DNA of 6,298 nt from contig CAMLGP010000184.1 in NCBI GenBank assembly GCA_946479535.1, positions 1-6,298 on the forward strand, in the 5' to 3' direction. This DNA comes from an uncultured Bacteroidota bacterium (GTDB taxonomy: Bacteria > Bacteroidota > Bacteroidia > Chitinophagales > Chitinophagaceae). Every line of letters starts with the position of its first letter. The first letter of the stretch is position 1. Position numbers and translations under genes: made by a program. This document shows positions 1 to 6,298 of the stretch, piece by piece. The notes beneath the pieces are model-generated. The model ran no database searches. It saw nothing but the letters and a program-made list of their open reading frames with translations, and was not told the DNA's origin.

Positions 1-1755
1 CAGTAATGCAATAAAGAGTAGATGCCGGTTGTTGAGGATCCAGTTTAAGGAAGAAGGTGGCTGGTTGGCCAAAATGATATCGGCAAATCCTTGTGTATTG
101 GGTATTCCTCCCGGCACACCCAATGCAGGCGCAGCAGACAATTTCCCTTCATTGAGTTGGTTTATCATAGCCGGTGTATCAAATGGCTTATCAGGACTGA
201 GCCTTTTCAACATCCTGGGCCGCGCAACCCGCCTGAATGCGCCGGAAAATACTGCTGCCGGCAATCTGCTTTCCTTTAATTGATGAAGCACCGTTGTTGG
301 ACTGCCCATTACTTTGGATAAAATAGGTCTGCTTACCGATAGCAATGTAATGGGCGATAGATTCACGAGCGTCTGGTTTGTAAAACCGATGGCAATGTTC
401 AGATGAAATTGAGTGAGTGTGATCAGTTTATTTGCTTTGATTACACCTGTTACCTGTTGCCATGCTTTTTGCATCAGCTTTTCCTGGTTCTTTTGGATGG
501 CCAATGTTCCAAGGCCTGCAGCAACTCTTGTACGTGGATCTTTATTCAGGTCATGTATCCAGGAAGTTTTATCAGAATCAAAACGGACTGTATCAGTAAT
601 AGATTTCTTTGCATGATTATTTCCATAAAAAGGAACGGAGATAACGGGATCACCGGAGGCACTGGTGCCCTTAATATCTATCGGCAGGTTCAACAGCTCC
701 TTCAGTTGTTGTGGAAATTCACCGGCATCATCCACATCGGGAAATACGGTAGATACAGTAAACGGAGATTTTAACGCACCTTCCAGCCCGATCACTGGTG
801 GTTTGGTTCCCGGAAATTGTTGAGTACTGTTTGCTCTTACAAAACCCGGATCGCTGCAATCCATATCCCGTATACCCACTTTGGGATCCATTGCCACCGG
901 CTTCAATGCAGTGACCAGTGATTCAAAATCAGTATTCAGCCCGGTGCGGAATGTCCATTCATAATACACCGGCAATTCAAGTCCTTCATTGTTATCTCCC
1001 CAGGAAGGTTCTTGTGAAGGAATGCCCTCTGTCTTTTGTTCCAGGCCGGCGAGCCTTCCCGTTTCAAAGGAAGGAATTAAAAATGCAGCGTAAGCTTTGT
1101 TAGGGAGAAGTTTACGCGGACTCATCAGCCTGCAATACAATTGGTCCGGATCATCATCAATGGTACGGTTGAGAGAAGCGAGAAACTTTTCCTCTTCCGT
1201 AAGATCTGAATCGGGAATATTAGCATTGCTATGCACATGTGCCCATAACCAGGTTTCGTTGACTGGAGGAAATACATCGCCCACCTTTAATTTTATTGAC
1301 GATAGCGGTGTCCTTCGCTTTGTTTTCTCAAATTCACCCTCTTCCAGTACCAGCAAAAAAACCCAGGGCCTCAATTTGCTCGGTTTGTAAGGTGCCGATG
1401 CGTCAACAGCCGGAAACACGGGTTTCGCTGGCGTATATCGCCAGGCAAAATCCTCATCATAGAATTCAATAAATGCCAGGTAATTCGGCTCAGTGTCCGT
1501 AATCCAATTCAGAGGATCAGTGCGTACGATCATATCCCGGTTAATTCCAATGATATCACCCGGACCGATCAGTTCAAAATCCTTGGAAAGCCCTGTGCCA
1601 TTGAGATCTACCGGTATGGACACCTGTGCTCTTTCAGCAGCGGATGGTACATTTTCTCCCAGCGTATCCGGTTCCCCGATCCTCGATGAAATACCCTTTC
1701 TTGCCCAGGAATTAAACTGGTACCGCGCTACTTCTATTTCTGGTTCATCTGGCAT
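1..1755 (-). CDS. Large conserved hypothetical protein (3' end outside window)
   Basis: An uninterrupted frame of 585 codons begins at the ATG at 1753-1755, five bases after the DUF6603 stop, and runs off the left edge, so the protein is longer than seen. I do not recognise a named family. Blocks that look like family signatures are: LRPWVFLLVLEEGEFE (128-143), WLWAHVH (169-175), YCRLMSPRKLLP (207-218) leading into YAAFLIPSFETGRLAGL (222-238), PVYYEWTFRTG followed by DFESLV (262-281), and DPRTRVAAGLGTLAIQKNQE then KLMQKAWQQV (406-435). The last begins a helical stretch after a mixed alpha/beta N-terminal half. The N-terminus (MPDEPEIEVARYQFNSWARKG) is charged and has no signal peptide; no transmembrane helix is evident. 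Only two Cys (208, 300) are present. No catalytic motif can be assigned. Tight coupling to the upstream genes implies co-production with the peptidase and the DUF6603 protein. The reading frame is very secure; function is unknown. Confidence 0.88.
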   Translation of the reverse strand, partial: MPDEPEIEVARYQFNSWARKGISSRIGEPDTLGENVPSAAERAQVSIPVDLNGTGLSKDFELIGPGDIIGINRDMIVRTDPLNWITDTEPNYLAFIEFYDEDFAWRYTPAKPVFPAVDASAPYKPSKLRPWVFLLVLEEGEFEKTKRRTPLSSIKLKVGDVFPPVNETWLWAHVHSNANIPDSDLTEEEKFLASLNRTIDDDPDQLYCRLMSPRKLLPNKAYAAFLIPSFETGRLAGLEQKTEGIPSQEPSWGDNNEGLELPVYYEWTFRTGLNTDFESLVTALKPVAMDPKVGIRDMDCSDPGFVRANSTQQFPGTKPPVIGLEGALKSPFTVSTVFPDVDDAGEFPQQLKELLNLPIDIKGTSASGDPVISVPFYGNNHAKKSITDTVRFDSDKTSWIHDLNKDPRTRVAAGLGTLAIQKNQEKLMQKAWQQVTGVIKANKLITLTQFHLNIAIGFTNQTLVNLSPITLLSVSRPILSKVMGSPTTVLHQLKESRLPAAVFSGAFRRVARPRMLKRLSPDKPFDTPAMINQLNEGKLSAAPALGVPGGIPNTQGFADIILANQPPSSLNWILNNRHLLFIALL

Positions 1756-1763
1756 AATGATTA
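1753..1763 (-). promoter_or_regulatory. Five-base junction between DUF6603 gene and third gene
   Basis: On the minus strand the DUF6603 stop TAA (1761-1763) is followed by TCATT and then the ATG at 1753-1755. The region just before the start (AACTAATCATT) is A/T-rich and has no Shine-Dalgarno motif, in keeping with Bacteroidota-style starts. There is no room for a promoter or terminator, so the third gene must be read from the same transcript unless a promoter lies inside the DUF6603 gene. Confidence 0.7.
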
Positions 1764-4700
1764 GTTTGGATTTATATCAATAACTGATAAAACCTGCAGC
1801 TGATCTTTCAGCGCAGGATTGCTTTTTATTAAGTTTTGATAATACTGGTTGGCCTCTGTATAGCTTGCTGCAACAGCTTTCCTGTCAAACAGTTTCATAT
1901 CACTCACTTGCGCTACTACAAATTTTTCTTCGTCAACAACCATTTTCGCCGGGGCATTGGCTGATTCACGCTTTGACGTATAAGAAAGCGGGGATGCAGC
2001 TATCGCTGCGGCTCCGGCATTTCTGATGAATACATCTTTGATCCAGTTGTATCTGTCTTTCTTCGGCTTCTTCTCTCTTCCCAAATAACTGAACTCATAA
2101 TCAACACTCTTATTGATGACCAGGGGCGCTTGCAGAGACTCGGAAGCCTTAACACTGAAGCCGCTTTTCATTGATTCAAAAGATGGGCGCGACAGTTTTT
2201 CGGAATCTTCCATCTTAAGGAAATTGGCCGCAGCAAATTGTTCGTTTATGATCTCTGGATCTAATTCATTGATGGTGGTGATGGAGAAATTCTTTACATC
2301 CTTCGGTACTTTGGTTCCGAATTTATCAATATCAATGCCCAGTGGAACAAGCCGCTGACTAAAGGTGAGTACGCCAAATGGATGAACAGTCAGTAAATTG
2401 GCTTTAACGGGTATATCCTTAATGGTAACATGCAGGTTTTTCTTTTCCGGAATGGTTGCTGTCCAACTACGATTGTCATTAATAAGTTCAGTTAACATCT
2501 GTAGCAGATCGATCAATTCTGTTATAGCTGCAACTGCACTTAATCCAAATCGCTTATGGAATGGAACGGAAACCGAGAAGAAGAAGAAGGATACGCTGGC
2601 CGAACCTTTCACATCCCAGGGTGAGGTGCCGGTCAGTGTTCCGTTAACGGAAATACCCATGATCACCGATTCATTCCGGCGAAGTGATACACTTGCACCA
2701 AAGTCTGCGATGAACATAAATGGTTTGAACTGGAACAACACATCATAATACACAAACCCGTAAACATTCCAGCTTCCATGTGCCGCATAGAGTTCAGCTT
2801 TTGCACCAAACTGAACGGTGTTGGAAGTAACGGCGAAATAATTTTGTATAGTGATCCGCACATCGGAGGTATTGACCAGCCCGATGGTTATGCGCCGCAT
2901 ATTCTCAAGGCCTTTCGGTATTTCTTTAAACGCAGGATGAAAACCTCCCACACTTAGCGCAAGCACCTTGTTTTCGCCCCATGCAATACGAAGCGCCATT
3001 TGGCCTTCCAGTGTAAACGTGAGCAGGCTTGAATCATAGAGTAGCGCATCAAATGAAATGGTCTTGTTCTCAAAATCAAGTTCGCCCATGAAATTTACCT
3101 GCAGTTTCAGCAGGGGTTTATCTTCATCTGGCAGCAAGGCTCTCAATACGCCCAATATGATCAGTCTTGCAGAAGGTATCTCAATCAGTAATCCCAGTTC
3201 AATGGTGATAAGAGTAGGCGTACCCCAACCAATCTTCGCCATCGGTGCTATAAGGAAATATCCCTGTTGGGGAGGGAATACCTGCTTCACATCACTAATG
3301 ATGCGACTGATATTGGCAACCACATTTTCAGGAAAGAGAATACTCTTTATCGCATTTGTCTTCAGCCCTTCGCGCAGCACATCTACTTTTACCGTCCTGT
3401 TCACGCCCAGCAATCCTCCTACTCCATTCAGTGTGAATCCGAATCCCAGTTGAATGGGCGTGAATTCAGCAGTAATGACTATTAATAAGGAAAAACCTTT
3501 GCTGCCATCAGGCATTTTGGTATTGATAATACCAAATGCTTTCAGGGAAAACAGATCTTTAAACTCCAGTTCCAGCGCACCAAAGTATTCTCCTTTTTCG
3601 GGATCCAGATCAAGAAAACCACCGCCTTTAATACCACCGGCGTCAACCACAAGTCCAACACCGGAGGGAGCTTTAAAGCCAATGTCTAACTGCAACGGTC
3701 CCAGGTTACCGGAGTTATTGGGCGGAAAAGACAGTGTTGATCGTAACCCAATTTTTTCAATAACCGCGGTTATTGGCCCAAGTGTAATTCTTACTGCTGC
3801 AGTTGTATCAAATTGAAAAGGGCCGGTTGCTGTAGATAAAGTAAAATACGCTTGTGTCAGTTTTACCGGGCCTAATTCAATATGGGTAGGTATTGCCAGT
3901 TCCAGTCCGCCGCTTCCCCTGAAATTAAGTCCATTCTTCACAGACCAGTCGGCTGATACATCAAATTCCGAAGCAAGTTGTTTTACCGGAACTGATTTTT
4001 GAATAAATCCATCACTTTCTCCGAGGTCAACAACGAGTTTAAGACTGGATAGATCAAAACCTACCGACGAGTCAAAGCTGTTATTGCCACTATCAGATTT
4101 TGCTGATGCGCCTATTCTCATCTTAAAATTCGCTGCTTCAAGACGACTGACGGCTGGGGATCCAATAATAATAAAAGGTTCAGTCAGCCTGCTGGTAGCC
4201 GTTTCCACCAAAAGATTAGCTGAGAGGGTTTCAGCGGGCATCTCGAAGCTTATAGCGAAAGGCGGTTTGATAGATCCTTTCAGATTGGCAGATGCCTGCG
4301 CATTCAGTGTCACCTGCTGCGTCCATGGAAAAGGCAGCTCCGGGTTTTCTATAATATTCAAGGGGTCTCCGAAAGGAACAGCCAGTTCAAAGTTCAAAGA
4401 AGGTGGTAATGTTAGCCCGTTTCTTTGCAGAGAAAAAATATAGGTTTCCAGTAGTAATTCTTCATGATCAAGAGAAAGTATATCGGCAATACCTTTTGAA
4501 CTTCTTTCAATTACATTCTTTAATACTTCAAACAACAGCTTTGCATCAAAGCTGTCATTGCCCCAGTCATAGAGTGTTTTAAAATTGTTGATGGGGTCGG
4601 AAACGAGCTGCTGGAGCTGGGAAAGCTGCAGTTTCTTTTCTGTATAAGGTACCTGCAGACCGACCGTTCCATACTCCTCTGTTATTTTCCATTTCAGCAC

Positions 4701-5168
4701 ACCGAGAAAAGACAGTACCTGGGCAGCCACCTGTGACCTGAGTTCAATATAGGTAACAATGCAATGATCAACCAGCTTGCCGGGTAATGCTGAAGCAAAT
4801 GAAGTCAATATATCACGTTCTTCTGCCGGAAGTGCAGCAGCGCGTGCCGTTATTACTCCGGACAGGGAATCTATTGCTGTGAATATATCCTTAAGCTTAA
4901 GCGCCAGATCTTTTGACTTCAGGATGATCTCGGGAATATCCTCATCTTCTATTGCATCAAGCAAACTTTGGGATAGAGAAGGAAGATTGCTGATGGCGCC
5001 AGACAATGTGTTATAAGAATTAGTGAACTGACTGTCTGATGAAATAGACGAAGGCAGCTTAATTCCCAGTGATTGCAACAAGTCACCGGCAGGCTGATTC
5101 GCTATTTGTTGCAGGGCCTTGGATAACTCCAGCAAAATGGTTTCTATGGTACCTTTTTTTCCGGGCAT
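1761..5168 (-). CDS. DUF6603-type large beta-rich protein of unknown function
   Basis: Complete gene of 1135 residues; the ATG lies directly behind the peptidase stop. Residues about 1-250 are predominantly helical, with heptad-like hydrophobic patterning (e.g. IETILLELSKALQQIANQ, 8-25). From about 255 to 940 the protein is a long run of alternating hydrophobic/polar beta strands. The part from about 510 to 940 matches what I recall of DUF6603: GGIKGGGFLDLDP (511-523), LGFGFTLNGVGGLLGVNR (574-591), a FPP turn (631-633), IGWGTPTLI (646-654), SVGGFHPAF (739-747) and HPFGVLTFSQRLVPLGIDID (929-948). An 'LGP' strand motif recurs at 432, 463 and 489. The last 60 residues (FVVAQVSDMKLFD, then a short helix) look like a small closing module. 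There is one Cys (136), no obvious signal peptide and no convincing transmembrane helix. No enzymatic motif is visible. The family name is from memory of conserved motifs, not a search; function is unknown. Being sandwiched between a peptidase and another large protein suggests a shared complex or substrate relationship. Confidence 0.85.
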   Translation of the reverse strand: MPGKKGTIETILLELSKALQQIANQPAGDLLQSLGIKLPSSISSDSQFTNSYNTLSGAISNLPSLSQSLLDAIEDEDIPEIILKSKDLALKLKDIFTAIDSLSGVITARAAALPAEERDILTSFASALPGKLVDHCIVTYIELRSQVAAQVLSFLGVLKWKITEEYGTVGLQVPYTEKKLQLSQLQQLVSDPINNFKTLYDWGNDSFDAKLLFEVLKNVIERSSKGIADILSLDHEELLLETYIFSLQRNGLTLPPSLNFELAVPFGDPLNIIENPELPFPWTQQVTLNAQASANLKGSIKPPFAISFEMPAETLSANLLVETATSRLTEPFIIIGSPAVSRLEAANFKMRIGASAKSDSGNNSFDSSVGFDLSSLKLVVDLGESDGFIQKSVPVKQLASEFDVSADWSVKNGLNFRGSGGLELAIPTHIELGPVKLTQAYFTLSTATGPFQFDTTAAVRITLGPITAVIEKIGLRSTLSFPPNNSGNLGPLQLDIGFKAPSGVGLVVDAGGIKGGGFLDLDPEKGEYFGALELEFKDLFSLKAFGIINTKMPDGSKGFSLLIVITAEFTPIQLGFGFTLNGVGGLLGVNRTVKVDVLREGLKTNAIKSILFPENVVANISRIISDVKQVFPPQQGYFLIAPMAKIGWGTPTLITIELGLLIEIPSARLIILGVLRALLPDEDKPLLKLQVNFMGELDFENKTISFDALLYDSSLLTFTLEGQMALRIAWGENKVLALSVGGFHPAFKEIPKGLENMRRITIGLVNTSDVRITIQNYFAVTSNTVQFGAKAELYAAHGSWNVYGFVYYDVLFQFKPFMFIADFGASVSLRRNESVIMGISVNGTLTGTSPWDVKGSASVSFFFFSVSVPFHKRFGLSAVAAITELIDLLQMLTELINDNRSWTATIPEKKNLHVTIKDIPVKANLLTVHPFGVLTFSQRLVPLGIDIDKFGTKVPKDVKNFSITTINELDPEIINEQFAAANFLKMEDSEKLSRPSFESMKSGFSVKASESLQAPLVINKSVDYEFSYLGREKKPKKDRYNWIKDVFIRNAGAAAIAASPLSYTSKRESANAPAKMVVDEEKFVVAQVSDMKLFDRKAVAASYTEANQYYQNLIKSNPALKDQLQVLSVIDINPN

Positions 5169-5171
5169 TTA
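5166..5171 (-). promoter_or_regulatory. Abutting stop/start junction (TAAATG) between peptidase and DUF6603 genes
   Basis: Read on the minus strand, the peptidase stop TAA (5169-5171) is immediately followed by the ATG of the DUF6603 gene (5166-5168). The upstream context CTGGAAATAAATG is A-rich with at best a weak GGA, so there is no strong Shine-Dalgarno sequence. A terminating ribosome would sit on the new start, which makes translational coupling likely. Coupling is inferred; the junction itself is seen directly. Confidence 0.75.
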
Positions 5172-6298
5172 TTTCCAGCTTGTTTCTGATTTAAGGTAAT
5201 CCATGATTTGATGGACGGATTTTCCCTGCATTTGAATCAATACGGGCAATTGCATGTCGATATCAGCATTTAACGTAGGACTGGCGAATCTTTTCAAGAT
5301 ACCGGCAATATTCTGCAATCGATCTTTAACGGTCTTTCCATTTACTATCGCAGGTAGTGTCTTCTCAGTTTTTAGAATTAATCGTCCAAACAATCGAAGT
5401 AGCAATGGTCCGTCATTACGATGCCAGACAGTGGCTACTTTTTTATTGTTGTTTATAAGATCGAGAAGTTCATCAGCATATTTTGTAGCAAGTGAATAAT
5501 AGAATTTCCCACCGGAAGACTCCATAAACTCTTCTCTTAATTCCTTCACGCGGGAAAATGCGAATTCATCAACCATTTCTTCTTCGGGTTCAAGTAAAGG
5601 ATTTGCTACAGCTGCCATGTTCAGCACCCTGGGTACAGCCAGGCTGTTGTTTACGGTATCAACCAATTTTTTGACATCCAGTTTACCAAAACCCCAGGTT
5701 GTATTGGGTAATGTAGTACCTGTATGACTATCCGTTTTGATATTAGCGAATAATAGCTGCCGGATCTGGCTATGTGTCAGGTCTGGTTTTAGATCAAGTA
5801 TGAGGGCAATAGCACCGCTTACGGTTGGAGCGGCTAAACTTGTACCGGGATTATCTGTTGTGTGATAAATATTGCAGCAGCAACACCAGGTACGAGCACA
5901 ACATCCGGGAAGATCATTGTCAAGGGCGATTACATTTACACCTGGTGCGGTTATCTCCGGTTTAATTTGTCCGTCAACCGTTGTGCCTTTGCCAGAGAAA
6001 GATGCAATTTTGCCAGCAAAATGGTGAGCACCCACTGTGATAATTTCTTTGGAGGTACCGGGAATAGTAACAGTTGCGTTTTCATCAACGAGGTCAGTAA
6101 ACGTCAAATCCTCACTTCCTGCCCAGATATGGAAATTAACAGGATCTGTATTTTCCGTATTGATCAATTCAATGAACCAGGGCTTTGTTGATTCGGCTTT
6201 ATCGTTGTCGAAATAATCAGGATCAAATCTTTGCATCGGGACTATCAGGAATATGAATATTACCTGGTATTTTTCACCCGTCTCATCGTCTTCAACGA
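5169..6298 (-). CDS. Subtilisin-like S8 family serine peptidase with extra C-terminal domain (5' end outside window)
   Basis: This is the C-terminal 375 residues of a subtilase. The frame stays open to the right edge: 20 sensible codons precede the ATG at 6234-6236, so that Met is internal and the true start is outside. Counting that Met as 1, the subtilase landmarks are TIPGTSKEIITVGAH (57-71), KPEITAPGVNV (92-102), the catalytic-Ser motif GTSLAAPTVSG (131-141, Ser133, codon 5838-5840) and the closing WGFGKLDV (181-188). The usual His after AAP is Thr. The FHIWAG element at 35-40 ahead of the TIPGT strand resembles CspA/B/C-type S8 peptidases; that subfamily placement is inference. The catalytic Asp, His and oxyanion Asn should lie upstream and cannot be checked. 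Six Cys are packed at 112-121. Residues about 198-355 form an additional, mostly helical domain with the motif VATVWHRNDGP (267-277), which I cannot name. The stop abuts the next gene's ATG. Expected role: peptide-bond hydrolysis, perhaps of an operon partner. Confidence 0.93.
   Translation of the reverse strand, partial: VEDDETGEKYQVIFIFLIVPMQRFDPDYFDNDKAESTKPWFIELINTENTDPVNFHIWAGSEDLTFTDLVDENATVTIPGTSKEIITVGAHHFAGKIASFSGKGTTVDGQIKPEITAPGVNVIALDNDLPGCCARTWCCCCNIYHTTDNPGTSLAAPTVSGAIALILDLKPDLTHSQIRQLLFANIKTDSHTGTTLPNTTWGFGKLDVKKLVDTVNNSLAVPRVLNMAAVANPLLEPEEEMVDEFAFSRVKELREEFMESSGGKFYYSLATKYADELLDLINNNKKVATVWHRNDGPLLLRLFGRLILKTEKTLPAIVNGKTVKDRLQNIAGILKRFASPTLNADIDMQLPVLIQMQGKSVHQIMDYLKSETSWK
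5874..5903 (-). other. Cysteine cluster CCARTWCCCC within the peptidase
   Basis: Residues 112-121 (counting the Met at 6236 as 1) contain six cysteines in ten positions. They sit between the KPEITAPG strand and the catalytic GTS motif, ten residues before the catalytic Ser. These are the only cysteines in the 375 visible residues of the protein. The frame is intact on both sides, with recognisable subtilase motifs, so the cluster is translated. It could bind a metal, form disulfides or be a modification site; the sequence does not decide. Confidence 0.8.

Noticed and set aside
2577..2588. A short GAA repeat that might be a phase-variable microsatellite.
   Set aside because: It is only four in-frame Phe codons inside a beta strand (FFFFSVSV); changes of whole triplets would not switch the frame, and the tract is too short to be notable.
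2663..2863. A 66-codon minus-strand open frame in a different phase inside the DUF6603 gene.
   Set aside because: It is fully contained in the DUF6603 gene, whose frame carries conserved-looking motifs throughout this stretch; it resembles no known small protein.
3058..3453. Plus-strand open frames across the window, such as 3058-3453, 4084-4443, 403-774 and 1097-1390.
   Set aside because: They lie opposite strongly coding minus-strand genes, show low-complexity Ser/Pro-type composition with no recognisable motif, and have no space for their own control regions.
5874..5903. The cysteine cluster as the product of a pair of frameshifts; another frame reads PDVVLVPGVAAAIF, which looks somewhat subtilase-like.
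   Set aside because: The genuine KPEITAPG strand already sits just upstream in the main frame, the catalytic motif follows in the same frame, and two compensating errors within about 40 bases are unlikely.
5169..6236. The ATG at 6234-6236 as the true start of the peptidase gene.
   Set aside because: The frame is open for all 20 codons further upstream to the window edge, those codons read as plausible protein, and a start here would leave the peptidase without its catalytic Asp and His.

Overview
The window is wall-to-wall protein coding on the minus strand. Transcription runs from the right edge to the left edge through three genes with almost no space between them. The moderate GC content, A/T-rich start contexts and absence of any clear Shine-Dalgarno sequence at the two visible starts suggest a Bacteroidota-type organism, perhaps of the Chitinophagales. 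This is inference from sequence style; no taxonomic marker gene is present.

Layout in the direction of transcription: (1) 6298-5169, the C-terminal part of a subtilisin-like S8 serine peptidase. It carries the catalytic Ser motif, an unusual cluster of six cysteines just before it, and an extra C-terminal domain of about 155 residues that I do not recognise. The 5' end, with the catalytic Asp and His, lies outside the window. (2) 5168-1761, a complete 1135-residue protein that I recognise as a DUF6603-type protein: a helical N-terminal segment followed by a very long beta-rich body. Its biochemical function is unknown. (3) 1755-1, the first 585 residues of a large protein of unknown function that runs off the left edge. 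It has no stop codon in the window and several blocks that look like conserved family signatures.

The stop codon of gene 1 directly abuts the ATG of gene 2 (TAAATG), and genes 2 and 3 are 5 bases apart. The three are therefore almost certainly one operon and probably translationally coupled. Neither visible N-terminus (genes 2 and 3) has an obvious signal peptide. A reasonable but untested reading is that the peptidase, the DUF6603 protein and the third protein are parts of one uncharacterised multi-component system, for instance with the peptidase maturing or releasing the large beta-rich protein. No RNA gene, mobile element, CRISPR array, promoter or terminator was seen, and no stretch above a few bases is non-coding.
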